From positions 1,054,001 through 1,118,000 of the forward strand of contig JBAIAA010000110.1 of the NCBI GenBank assembly GCA_037893245.1: 64,000 nucleotides of DNA. Reading direction: 5' to 3'. Under the pieces are notes generated by a model that was not told the DNA's origin, made no database searches, and saw only the letters and a program-made list of their open reading frames with translations. Source of the stretch: Crossaster papposus. Taxonomy: Eukaryota; Echinodermata; Asteroidea; Velatida; Solasteridae. This document shows, in pieces, positions 43,093 through 54,707 of this stretch. Positions within the stretch are counted from its first letter, which is position 1; each line of letters opens with the position of its first letter. A program made the position numbers and the translations under genes.

Positions 43093-44551
43093 CTCTCACT
43101 AAACAACGGCTTACAGTCTCCACGGAATGCCCAGAAGTGAAATAAAACCAAGCCCGATCTCTACCCGATGGTATTATTTTCAAGTTCAAGGCTCGGAAGA
43201 AAGTACAGTCATTTGGTACTAGAGTGAAGCCACACAACCTCCTGAACATGAACTGCGATGGAATGTAGTTGTATTTTAGGCATGCATCCGGAAACCTTGT
43301 ATGATGAAGTTTATAACTCAAAATCACAGCAGTGCCAGACATTGTCGCAGTACAACAAAGATAAGCGTACCAATAAGTGTTTCAAATGGGTTTTTCCCAA
43401 TGCTGTGCAATTTCCCCTTCCTCTTCCGCAATTGGAAGTTTTTTTGGTCTGTAATAAATAAGTTAACGTGCATCACCCATGACCCGATGAGCTTCCTGTC
43501 AGGACGTCCAAGTTCGGTACCCCAGTTGGCAACTACTACATAGAATTTGTCCTGGTGTACTCTGACGACCTTTAATGTGACATCAAAACCACATTATCTC
43601 GTGATCCATGTAAACGGGTTTAGATATGTGCATGCAAGAAGGGAAACTTCCTGAACTTGAAATTTGTATTGTCTTGATTCACTATAAGAGAAAAGTTATT
43701 TTATATACGCATTACACTGTATGTATTTTGCTCAATGTTGGTCAACATACCGACTGCCGATACTCTCGGATCGACAAAAGGACAGATTCTTCCCAATAGA
43801 AACAGTTGATCAGAGTTTAACCTTTTATTCAAATTAACCAACAGTGAGGTAACTACACATAAAAATGTTTGGCAAATAACATTTCCCAACAGTATTTTAC
43901 ATTAACCCCTTTTTTTATTAAACAGTGTGTAGAAAAGTGGTTAATTGGCACGCCGCCATTCAAAACATATAAATATGTCAGTAATCATAAATAACATTTC
44001 CATAATGACCACTTTTTGTTAGGGAGGAAACAGGGGTGTTAAAACACCGTAAAATATCTCAATTGCAATGTTATCACGCCAGGTATGCAGGCCTTTCATA
44101 CCTCGGGAGCCATTACTATACCACTCTCTAATATTGTACACCTGTACACAGTCATTATGTCTCTGAAGATCTTGTTAAGATCGAAGTATTAGGCCCTCTT
44201 AACTTATTTGATTTGTATATTTCAGGTCATTTCAGCCAGTAAGCAGTTTGCAGCAGTTTTAATCTTATTCACTCTCTAATATTGTTTGGTTTGTTCTGAT
44301 TCACCATCCTGAAGCAAAATGAACAGGAATCCACCTGCCCCAAACTCGTGTCAAATCAAGCATGGGTATAGTAGTCTGCAGCGATTGGGTCTCGGTCCGG
44401 CCGTCGTCACTGTGTCTCACCCCTACAAGACGCGATACGCCCACCAGTTCCCCTCCTGTATCTATACTCTTGCTTCGTGACATGCGTCTTTCAGTAGCCT
44501 GAATCATATTCACTTATCTTAATTTTACTTTAATTTATTTCGATGTTATAC
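43093..44551. other. Intergenic, no gene seen
   Basis: 5' flank of the receptor, then AT-rich sequence. ORFs of 60-97 codons are unrecognised. Confidence 0.5.
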
Positions 44552-44624
44552 CATCTTTGCTGAGAAGCATCTTTGCTGAGAAGCATCCTTGCTAAGAAGC
44601 ATCTTTGCTTAGAAGCATCTTCCT
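44552..44624. repeat. 16-bp tandem repeat, about 4.5 copies
   Basis: Unit CATCTTTGCTGAGAAG; copies 1 and 2 are identical, copies 3 and 4 each differ at two positions or fewer. Confidence 0.9.
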
Positions 44625-47600
44625 GAAAGTGGACAGGGCATTAAAACTAGGGAATTTAAAAGTTGAGAAATTTCCCATCTCAAGTTCAAACAGAGGGGTG
44701 GGGAATTTGTAGCTTTCCAGCATCTTTTACAGATGCCTTAAGATGTTGGACTAGCTAGACTGTATCGCTATAATACACTCGACTTCTATATGATATACCT
44801 TTTTAGTGTTCAAAGTATAAGGCTTAAAACTGGGCATTCAGCATCGACTCACTGCTGAAAATGGTCCAATGCAACCAATACTATTAGTGCGCCCTCTAAT
44901 GGTAAATAAAGTCAAATTAATAAAACGAGGCCAAACTTGCTAAAATCTCGTCTCTAAAGACCATGAGAGCATGTTCGGGCGAGATTCGTAGTCAATTAGC
45001 ACTTGAATCGTGACGTATATTTTACGCCTGTGCACTAATGGCAACGTGTAAATGGCTCTAGTATAACAAGAACAATAATTTCAAACAAATCAATAAAAAA
45101 TCATCAAAAAGCATTATTAAATTATTAAAAGTATATTAATAATATACTACGTGGAACCTACTACTATGAGACGAGCGCCCTCTTACTTCACACCTGTTTT
45201 CTCTCCCCTTGACATCATAAAATTGTGTTTTCGGATTAGCCTAATCAATAATGCTACGATAATCCCTCAGACTAGTCCAACAAATCCCCAAACCAACAAT
45301 TTTCAGATGTTTTGAGGGGTTGAAGAGTCCCCAGGAAAAAAACCCGAGCTGATACCGAGGAGGTTTTGGCGGACATGTCTTTCGTCGCTGAGATCTGTGG
45401 TAGGTTATGTCAGATTAACACTGTCGTTCCCGCCAAAAATAGCATCTCCTCCTGTCCTAAGCCGTTAGTGTGTTGCTCCCGCTAAATGTGCACAGCAGGG
45501 CGCCTGAGAAATGAAAACGTTTGCTCTATAGAGAAACAAGAATCCATGAAATACAGATTCTATTTTAAATCGCTATTGTATCTTTTATTTTACTTACACC
45601 AATCATAAACATGATATTACAATTATTATAGGGCCGACATGCTATCGACGACTTGAAACTGCTATGTTTAAAAAGTAATTGTTTGTTCAGTCACGAGTTA
45701 TGACAACTTTAAAAATCGCTCAATTGATAACTCGTGACAATGTATTCTGATTCACGCGAGTTATATAGTGTTTATCAGAAGCTTGCAATAATCCTATGTT
45801 CATGAGCAATGAATTCTGGGACAGAATTTTTGATAAACCAACCCACGTGATGCTAAAAGCTAGACGTCCATTGGACTGTGACAGCATGACTTGTTTTGTT
45901 TATCTTTAAAATGCATTGTTCAGTCTAGATCATAGATGGCGCATGTGCAAGCGAAACATCAAATTGGCTTATTTATCCATGGTATTTAGAAACAGTCGCA
46001 ACATCAAACTGCAGGCTGCTACATTCGATGTCTTTTGCATGGCATCATGGCGCACCTAAATAGGCCAGGTGTGTTCGTTCTCAAATGAGCCAACAAGAAC
46101 GAGACATAATGAAAACATCAGACTAGTCACTATGCCTTTCGTTTGATACACGAAGTTGAGTTACATAAAAATAGTTATTAGTACCTGACCTTAGTATCCA
46201 GCGGCGGGGAAAAATACTACTGGGTACTGCAAAGGCAGTGGGGACCGAGAATGTTCGCTGACCGCGCTGCCGCTATGACTCTCGTGGCCTTTCTGTAAAA
46301 CCAAGGGCTCTGCACTGTCTACAGGCATAAAGGAAATTAGCATTTTTCGTCCTTCCTACTACCGTTTTGGAGAGAGACGTGACAGTTGTGTTCAAAATTA
46401 CATGCCTTGCAACGAGAGAAAAAACCTTCCCGACCGGGACGCATACAGCAATTCGTTTAAATGTCACTGTCATTAACAATCATGTTTGTGTTTAGGTCCC
46501 CCGCCCCCTTACTTATCGATTTACCCGTGCATGCTGACACATCATGTACTGGTTGGATTCAGCATGGGGTTATAAGTAAGACGTACACCATTTATGTATC
46601 GCCGAGGAACTTTGTACGTGAAATTTATTATTTACCTGAAAAACAAACCTCAAGAAACAAACACCGTGCGCAAAAAAGCCATTGTGTTCTGTTCATCGAA
46701 CAGGCTTAAGCCTTTTTAGATTTCAAAAGTCATATTTTAGCACCAAAAAGAGATTTTACCCGATACGGCCGCAATGTTAACTTGAACTTTCGAAACAGTT
46801 TACTCGCTGATATAATTTAGGAAACGTACCATCAGAAAGCCATGATTTGGCTGTAAGGTCAGTAGGAAACTAATGTTTTAAAACAGATATTACATTTACC
46901 CTGATTTACATAACAAACCAATTGTATCTAAAAACCTGCAGGAATTGCCTTTAATCTGTGCTTTTGACTTTTATAGATATGATCACTTTCCGCAACAACA
47001 AGTGAACAAATCTGGATAGAGCATAGACCCGAGTTTGATTCATCTCAGGTATTCGTAACCTTGTCCGTGAACTTTTAACTGACGAGGCTATTGTCTGTGA
47101 GCTTACATTTTAATAGGTCTTTTCCCGGCCTGAAAATCAATTCCTGAGTATGTAGAGGGTCCGTTGTTCATTCGAAACACGATATGCCCGTCAACTCTGT
47201 AGGTAACCAGTTCCGCGGCTCAGCTGCGCTGCCGCTGCGTGCAATTCAAAAGGGTATTGTATGCTACCCGACACGCCGTGCGTTCCCTTTACAGAAATAT
47301 GTGAGCTGCATCAGGTTGCGCACATCCAAATGAAGTTCCATTAATACCCCAACTTCAACAAATTTGGAAAAATACTCACAACTCTCCAAGGTGACTAAAC
47401 TATACACCAGAATGAAGCTTATTTCACCATCTTTCATTTTCTTTTCAATTTGTGTTCGGTCATCTGATAACTTTTGGGTGATATTTCCCTCCAAAGGGAG
47501 ACACCCCTAAAACTAGTGCTGAAGCCCAATCTGCAGAGCGTCCATTTTGAAAAAATACCCTCTCGCTCAAGAGCCAAGTAGTGCCAATTCCACGGCCAGA

Positions 47601-48550
47601 TTCATCCCAAATGCTCAGAATTAGAAGCTCACACTCCTGGACCGAGGTGGTACACTGTATTTTTTACAATCCTTTAAATGCATGGCTCTCAAAATGCTCT
47701 TTAGAAAATTATTTCCTAGGCATGCAAAATGTGATCTGGTCGGCGCAAGCAATTTTGGGCCTATTTACAACCCTGCACCCGCGTCGCCGCCATCTTCACC
47801 CTAGAAGCATCGTGATCATTATCGACAATGCAACACTTTGACAGTCTGGTTATTATTGTGAAGAAATAATGAAACAACGTAACTAACATTCAACGCCTCT
47901 TATGTGTATTTTCACTGATTCATGCATGCAAGCAGTGACATGTACATGTACATGTACTTTCCAAAATTCCTTCAGCCTGCGCCTGTCAGCACATTTCAAA
48001 CGGTGTTACGTATAAATGTGGGACAACATGTATGACTGTGTCCGTTTCTAACCGCGAGAATAATCCGCAGCTGGCTGGTATAGCACATGATCAAACAACG
48101 CTGACAGCTACAACCCAGATAGCTATAGAGTTCGTGTTGAAAACTTAAAACCACCCCAAAACATCCAAGTGCACTGTTGCTAATTCAAGATGGGCTGGAT
48201 TTTCAACTTCAGCAGTGAATGACATACAATGTATGTAGCCAAGAGAACCATTCTCCTTTGTGTTGGGCATTGTGTTCCAGCAAGGTATCTCGGGAATTTA
48301 TTTCAAATATCCACAATGGCCCTATAGCTAAATATCAATCTAATGACGTACTGCGTGTGCCAAATCCATTGATTGAACAATAATTTATTTTCACCAATCT
48401 GCCTCATACGAAGCACGATACGAAACAGAGGGACCCCTCCCAACCCTTGCGATTGTCATGTGGTTGCGGAATGTTGTGGTTTCTCATGATTTTTAAAAGG
48501 TTTTTAGGGGGGTGCGTTAGGTATCAACAGTCTAGAGAGTGTATGGGGGA
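44625..48550. other. Intergenic, no confident gene
   Basis: Minus-strand frames at 46273-46479 and 47264-47494 are open for 68-76 codons with no recognised domain. A YY1-like site is at 47786-47796. A diverged copy of the 37219 MITE lies around 48411-48550. Confidence 0.45.
47786..47796 (-). promoter_or_regulatory. YY1-type motif AAGATGGCGGC
   Basis: On the minus strand, AAGATGGCGGCGACGCG. This is the classic YY1 consensus that often overlaps the ATG of housekeeping genes in animals. The frame MAATRVQGCK stops after ten codons, but a splice donor could lie within it (CAG-GGT is poor). Possible first exon; no gene body is identified downstream. Confidence 0.3.
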
Positions 48551-49795
48551 TAGTCCAGGAAAAATAGGTTTTGACCTCAAACAAATTGCAACAAATTGTT
48601 TTTCACCACAGTGCACTTCTATAAGGTCCCTAGAATTACATACTAAAAGTCGACAAAAATCAAAGTGGTGGAAATATGACTAATTTGCATAAATCGTTAA
48701 TCCCTGCCGCGTAATATATTTATTCCCATATTTGGGTATATAATATATTTTTAATTGTTTGAAAAGTTTATTTTGGTGATTCTACTTACATAATCCTTAC
48801 ATCAATAACATTTGCTAAATCATATAAGTGACTGAATAATTATGGGAACATAGTAAATATCAAAAATGACAACTTCGTGACCCTATAAATGTGCGCACAC
48901 TACACTGTCTCCAGATATCATCAAGTAGTCGGTATTGGTGAGCTTCAAATTCACCAAGTTGCTTACTGGCACAGTTATCATATTAAAACCTTATGAAAAA
49001 TCATAGGAACAATGATAACATTGTGATATTTAGCCCAGCAAACAAAAACTGGAGGAAAATGGTGTGTCCATAAATTGGGCGAAAAAGTAGTTAAAGGGTT
49101 GCCTAACATGGGAGACGTGAACAAGTTCAAGGAAATCCCCAAAATACATTTTAACGTAGATAGGATTATTGTAAGCAACAACAATCTTTAATTTGGGAGG
49201 TTTCCTTGAACTTGTTCAAGTCTCTCACCTTAGGCAACCCTTCACCTACTTGTTAGCCCAATTTAGAGACACACCATTTTTTCCCAGTTTTTGTTTGTTG
49301 GGCTAAATATCACAATGTTAACATTGTTTATGTGATTTTCCATAAGGTTTTAATAGGATAACTGTGCCAGTAAGCAACTTGGTGAATTTGAAGCACGTCA
49401 ATACTGACTACTTAATGATATCTGGAGACAGTGTAATGTGCGCACATTTATAGGGTCACGAAGTTGTCATTTTTTATATTTACTATGTTCCCATAATTAT
49501 TCAGTCACTTATATGATTTAGCAAATGTTATTGATGTAAGGATATGTAAGTAGAATCACCAAAATAAACTTTTCAAAAAAAATAAATATATATATATACC
49601 CAAATATGGGAATAAATATATTACGCGGCAGGGATTAACGATTTATGCAAATTAGTCATATTTCCACCACTTGGATTTTTGTCGACTTTTAGTATGTAAT
49701 TCTAGGAACCTTATAGAAGTGCACTGTGGTCAAAAACAATTTGTTGCAATTTGTTTGAGGTCAACAAAACAAAATTATGTATTTTGCCTGGACTA
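48551..49795. repeat. Large palindrome, about 600-bp arms with about 55-bp loop
   Basis: The left arm (48551 to about 49140) and the right arm (about 49195 to 49795) are inverted complements over nearly their whole length. Paired landmarks include TAGTCCAGG with CCTGGACTA at the ends, GTGCACTTCTATAAGG with its complement, GCCGCGTAATATAT with ATATATTACGCGGC, and GTGACCCTATAAATGTGCGC with its complement. Small indels and substitutions occur throughout. No coding capacity. Probably a foldback-type non-autonomous transposon. Confidence 0.85.
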
Positions 49796-50371
49796 GGACT
49801 AAGGGGGGAGTCCCTCGGTCACTTAGTGACTGACTGACTAACTCTCCTTTTCAACCATAATATCTTTCCAGGATGGTGGCTCATTAAAGAAAACCGGACA
49901 AGCATAATACTTGCACTATACCCTGAGGCCAAAACTACCTATACCAATGGTATTTTCAAGAAGAAAAATGATACCAAGATATCTGGATTTGGGCGGGTAG
50001 TTTTAGCTCTAGATCCTATTTTGTGAAGTGAATAGTCAGATAGTCCACTCGCACCAAAAAATAACTAAACCAAAATAACTAAACTTCTTCGTCCATGGTA
50101 TAGATAGTTTGGCCTTTTAGTGGAAGTATGCTTGTCTGTTGAGATATGCTTGTCCGGGTATTTTTTGGGATGCCACCCTGTATAGCGTCAACAACCCCGG
50201 GCTTCTCACGCCTATATTTCACATGAAATCACCCAAATCGCACACGGAAGACCAATGATTACTGTGGAGACTCCTCATTCAGCAAGCCTTTTAGCGGAAG
50301 GAGACTCGGTTTAGCTATTTTTAGTGCCATGTTTTAAGGGTTAAAAACACGTCCAGTACATTTTAGGGGAC

Positions 50372-50593
50372 TACACTCTAGAAATGCTTGGGTCAGATTG
50401 ACCCCGAAACGCATCTGAATCTGCACGAATCATTTTCTAAGTTAAAAATGAAAATTTGTTTGGTCAAAAATGACACTTTTCCGGGTCAAATTGACCTTTT
50501 TCTGGTTAATTTTGACCCCCATGCAGAGGGGTTTTTTTAACCCGGAAAAAGAATCGTGCAGATTTGGATGCGTTCGGATGTTTTTAGAGTGTA
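50372..50593. mobile_element. Palindromic MITE, 222 bp
   Basis: Begins TACACTCTAGAAATGC and ends TTTTTAGAGTGTA. The subterminal GATTCGTGCAGAT element is present in both orientations, and GGGTCA/TGACCC motifs are repeated inside. No ORF. TA at each end fits a TA target duplication. Confidence 0.7.
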
Positions 50594-51935
50594 ATACCAC
50601 GCAGCTCAGATTGGCGAAAAATTGTTTAATCAAATGATAAAAGCATGGAATTTAGTACACAATCACTATGTCAAGAGAAATATATTTGGCTATTATGGCC
50701 ATCGCAGATTTGTCCTTTGAAATAAATATTGGTAAAATAAACAAGCAATTTTCAATGTTCGATCAAGAACTGTGGTTAACCATAGTTCGTCTAACTCTGA
50801 TCGAACTCACGCGTTGTCGATTCTACAGTCGCCCGTTTTGAGGAAATTGTCAGCTCAAATTAATCGCCAGTGATTTAGTACTTTGTGCCTTCAACTTCGG
50901 TTTGAAGGTTCTGCCCGATTGAAAAGTTTCCTCGGTCTTGTAATAATTCAAAGGAAATCCCGTTTTCGACCAGCCAAACTTTTTAAACTTCAGGCCTTTC
51001 CGTTCTGGGTCTCTCTTTCAGCCACTGTCAATTAATGAAGCTTTTTGTGGTCTAATCAACAGATGACCGTACAGCTGGTGTTTAAACATGGCACCGACAT
51101 ATTTCGGGATTTATGAGCTAGCTTCCAAATCTTTTAAGAACACACAAATCCCTCTCTTCGAGCGCCAACTGCCAACACGAATAGATTTGATTTCAAGCCG
51201 TTAATTTATTAATTTGCCAATTACGGTCATTCAGTTGGCCAACGTATAGGGCCTACAGTTTACCGGGGTCCGCATTGATAATGATGTGTACGTGATACCG
51301 ACTGCATTTCAAGACGTACATTTGTACATGTACTGAAATTAGTTACTGGGCTACCTTTTACTTTTACCGTCACCTTTACTTTTACCGTTTACGAAGAGCC
51401 TCGGTGTACCTTGTCGGCTTCCAGTCCCAGGGGCGCCAGGGGGATTCGGTTGTCAACCCAGCACCACCTTCGCGAGCTCAAGTGGGTTTCCCTTCGCAGC
51501 CAATTGTCTAGGGTTTCCCCTGACTCATCTGCAAATGGTGCTGCCTTCCATTTCCAACAATAAAGTAATCTTCAAAAATGAAGTAATTATGCAATCTGCA
51601 GTAATTATGCGCGCTCCTTTATTTTCTGCTTTCAACAAAGGCATGATTGATTTTACCGGAGTACTGTATTCAATAAACCTCTGTACTGATAACGTTACTC
51701 TTTATTGCAAGTCGCTTTCGGTTTTGAGAAAGAGTTTTACACCATTAGCTTCAAACTAACCTAATTGGAAATATATGATGTGAATGGATTATACGGTATA
51801 CGAACAATGATGATGCTCAATGTCAATTAGTTTACAAAATAGATACATGTTAACATGTTGTTTATACTCAGCTCATGTTAATCCCACAAATTGCAAACGC
51901 CAGGCTTGTAACGGTCGAACACCAGAAGGTGCCTT
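50594..51935. other. Intergenic, no gene seen
   Basis: Several short ORFs without recognisable content. Confidence 0.5.
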
Positions 51936-52108
51936 GTACATGTATGTACATGTATGTACATGTACGTATATACATGTACGTACATGTACGTACATGTACG
52001 TACATACATGTACGTACATATGTACGTACATATGTACGTACATATGTACGTACATATGTACGTACATGTACGTACATGTACGTACATGTACGTACATGTA
52101 CGTATAAC
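51936..52108. repeat. Palindromic simple repeat (TACATGTACG)n
   Basis: Alternating TACATG and TACGTACA units, self-complementary at many scales, so every frame on both strands is open and repetitive. The predicted peptides here are artefacts. Confidence 0.9.
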
Positions 52109-53216
52109 ATGCTTTAACAAAATGTCCAACTTTATTTTACATCACCGACACTTGCCCTTATATAAAACATTGAAGTTCAGCCTGACAGAAAACTAATTAG
52201 ATTTTCAATAGTAATTTCCCTTTCACAACATGTTTACAAATGCATTTACAATATCTACCACGTTTAATGAAATATAATTGTAACAATCACAATTGGTTCA
52301 GCCGGAGGGTAACCAATTGGGATATTACAACTTCACCGCGGGCACAAAATATTTATGTTACATTACTCATTTAATTTATAATAAAAATAAATAATAACAA
52401 TACCGTTAACAGAGACACAAAACAGCCGTTCGATGTAAATTATGTAAATTATTATGATTTACAATTAGGCTTTATCCTGTCAAAGTAACCCCCTTCTTTT
52501 TCTTAACAGTAATCTAAATTTGACTGAAGTTGCAGTGCCGCCTCGTGTATTTTTGGCATTTTGCGATTGATTTCCTTTTCTAGAGCTTATTGCCGTGTGT
52601 CAAACAGGAAACTGTCAAATAATTGGAAAATATATTAGACAAACATTGATAATTAGAAGACTTCCCGTGATGTTTTTTTGGGGGCGACTGTTTTGTGTTG
52701 ATTTTTCCAACAGTTTGTCACGCACGCATCAACAAAATATTATGAACACAGCGGTATACTACAAAACTACCCATGAATACTTTTAGGAACATTTTTGTGC
52801 ATTTGTTCGATACTCCTAAATGTTAAGTATTTGACATTCCTTTCTATACATTTTATTGTAAAGCCTACTTGTCTAAACTATTTTCAATTGTCTATACTAT
52901 GATGTCATTTCGGGAATTTCAGGAAAAATATAGCAACTTTTTGTACTGAAATAGCTCTACTTTGAGGTTTCTGCCTCTAATGACCTCACAGTTTTGCTCA
53001 TTACATTGCATTACCCTTTAAACAAAGATCTTCAAATAAATGGAAAAACGAGTGACTTTAATTATTTAAGTTCAGCCAAACTTTATGTCTGGCGGTTGTT
53101 AATTATGAGCACCCAGTTTATCAAACATTTTCGTAACCGTAAGCTATAAAATAAAACAAAAATATTCGTTTGTGGCTGACATAATGTACTGACGAAATAT
53201 AAAATCATGGTGTGCT
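52109..53216. other. Intergenic; 3' flank of the next receptor
   Basis: AT-rich; no coding frame recognised and no clear minus-strand AATAAA close to the stop. Confidence 0.5.
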
Positions 53217-54707
53217 CTATTTTAAATTAGCTAACTCGGCATAAACTGTCGGTTCCTCCTTAGGAACTGGCTTCTTGTTTTTGCCGTCTGGATGGTTAAC
53301 TAAATCCAGCTCTGCGTAAACGAGTTCATCTTCCATTGAAGCAATGTCCGAAGCTCGGGGGGCGTTTCGCTGGACGGCCGCGTACTGGGCCGGATCCGTG
53401 GTTGTCTCCCTTGAATCTTTGAGTTTGTTGACGGCAGCATAGTGAGGTGGCTCGGTGTCCTGCCCCTGTCTACTCTTTCGGTCTTTGTTGACCGATGCGT
53501 ACTGTACCGGTTGTGCACCTTGCTTGCTGGGAACCTCGTGTTCATTGTGAACGGTGGCGTAGATTCTTCCTTCATGAGGTTCTTCCGGGGCCACTTTACC
53601 CCTTCCTGGTTGAACAGAGGTATAGACCACAGGTGCTTGTTCGGACGGCTGTTGCTTTCTCGCAGCGTGGGGTACCGGTTTATGAGGGGTTGTCTTGCCG
53701 TTTTCTGCCTGACGCTTCTCGGGAGGTGGCGACGAGACGCCGTTGGGAGTTGGTTTGTCTTGATCTGTGTCCAAGGGTCGTAGTCTCCCTTTCCGACGGT
53801 GGAGAATAAAGGAAAGGATAACGATGACAACGATGATGAGTAAGATGGCGATTACAATGGCGACAACGATCGAGGCGCTAATGGCAGCAGGTGACACCGT
53901 CGTGGAAGACTCCGTCTGATCATAGACGGTCCGCTGGCGAGTCGAGGAGGCAGCGGTAGTTGGAAGAAAAACGGACAGTGGTCCAATCTGGCAATCCAAT
54001 GTCACATCGGGGAAGTCCGCAGCGATGGAGGAACAGTTGAATGTCGCGCCATTGTCCGCGGTGGTGACCAATGCAGTCAGCCGCGAGCGGGGACCGGGAT
54101 CAAGCGGCCTGGTCACCCAGTCCTCCGGTGCTCCATTCCCGTTGACGACGAGTGCGGTGGTGTTAGCTGCGGCGGTACAAGAAATCGAGCTCCCCTCCGA
54201 CAAAGATGCCGCACCGCTCGGCGAACAAGAAGGAAAGATCCAAGCAGGATACACGGTCAGGACAGTCTGTACACTGGAGACGACTGAGTAGCTGTTACCG
54301 TTTTTCAATTCCAAGACTCGGCAGGTGTACATTCCGTTGTGGTGTTGACTGGCGGGATTGACCACCACGCTGTGGACCTCGGGCTCAGTCGAAGGCTCGC
54401 TTGTGGTGTTGTTGGCCACAGTGTAAGCAGGGTCAGTTATACGGCTGTCCAGCATGCCCTGCCAGGTAAGGATCCTAGCTTTGTCTGGAAAAACCGCCAC
54501 CCAGCTCAAGGAATGCACGCTAGACTGGAAGCCGAAGACCTCACAGCGTAGCGTTACCGCATCCCCCTCCCGGGGCTCAGAGGTGAACTCCGGCAGGATG
54601 CTGACGGTTGTAGTCTGGGAGGAGACCAGTACAGTCCCAAGCGTTAAGACGATGCAGCTCAAGAAACACATATACAAAGCAGCAACACTCAGCGAAGCAT
54701 GGGCCAT
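53217..54707 (-). CDS. Two-domain Ig-like receptor with seven tyrosine motifs (496 aa)
   Basis: Signal peptide about 1-30. First Ig-like domain about 32-153 with C55, W69 and GMYTC (C129). Second domain about 155-246 with C161, C177, C225, C239 and CQIGPL. A short Thr/Ser stalk leads to a long membrane span about 276-302. The 190-residue tail carries seven motifs: VYTSV (Y362), IYATV (Y383), QYASV (Y403), HYAAV (Y423), QYAAV (Y442), VYAEL (Y464) and TVYAEL (Y489), 19 to 25 residues apart. Y362, Y403 and Y464 satisfy the ITIM rule [IVLS]xYxx[LIV]; Y489 is ITSM-like (TxYxxL). No pair has ITAM spacing. The tail looks built by repetition of a roughly 20-residue YAxV unit. A multi-docking inhibitory or scaffold role is inferred. 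Ectodomain closest to the gene at 57093-58136. Confidence 0.92.
   Translation of the reverse strand: MAHASLSVAALYMCFLSCIVLTLGTVLVSSQTTTVSILPEFTSEPREGDAVTLRCEVFGFQSSVHSLSWVAVFPDKARILTWQGMLDSRITDPAYTVANNTTSEPSTEPEVHSVVVNPASQHHNGMYTCRVLELKNGNSYSVVSSVQTVLTVYPAWIFPSCSPSGAASLSEGSSISCTAAANTTALVVNGNGAPEDWVTRPLDPGPRSRLTALVTTADNGATFNCSSIAADFPDVTLDCQIGPLSVFLPTTAASSTRQRTVYDQTESSTTVSPAAISASIVVAIVIAILLIIVVIVILSFILHRRKGRLRPLDTDQDKPTPNGVSSPPPEKRQAENGKTTPHKPVPHAARKQQPSEQAPVVYTSVQPGRGKVAPEEPHEGRIYATVHNEHEVPSKQGAQPVQYASVNKDRKSRQGQDTEPPHYAAVNKLKDSRETTTDPAQYAAVQRNAPRASDIASMEDELVYAELDLVNHPDGKNKKPVPKEEPTVYAELANLK

Noticed and set aside
51820-52196. Five overlapping ORFs of 74-95 codons on both strands
   Set aside because: They arise from the self-complementary TACATGTACG repeat; not genes.
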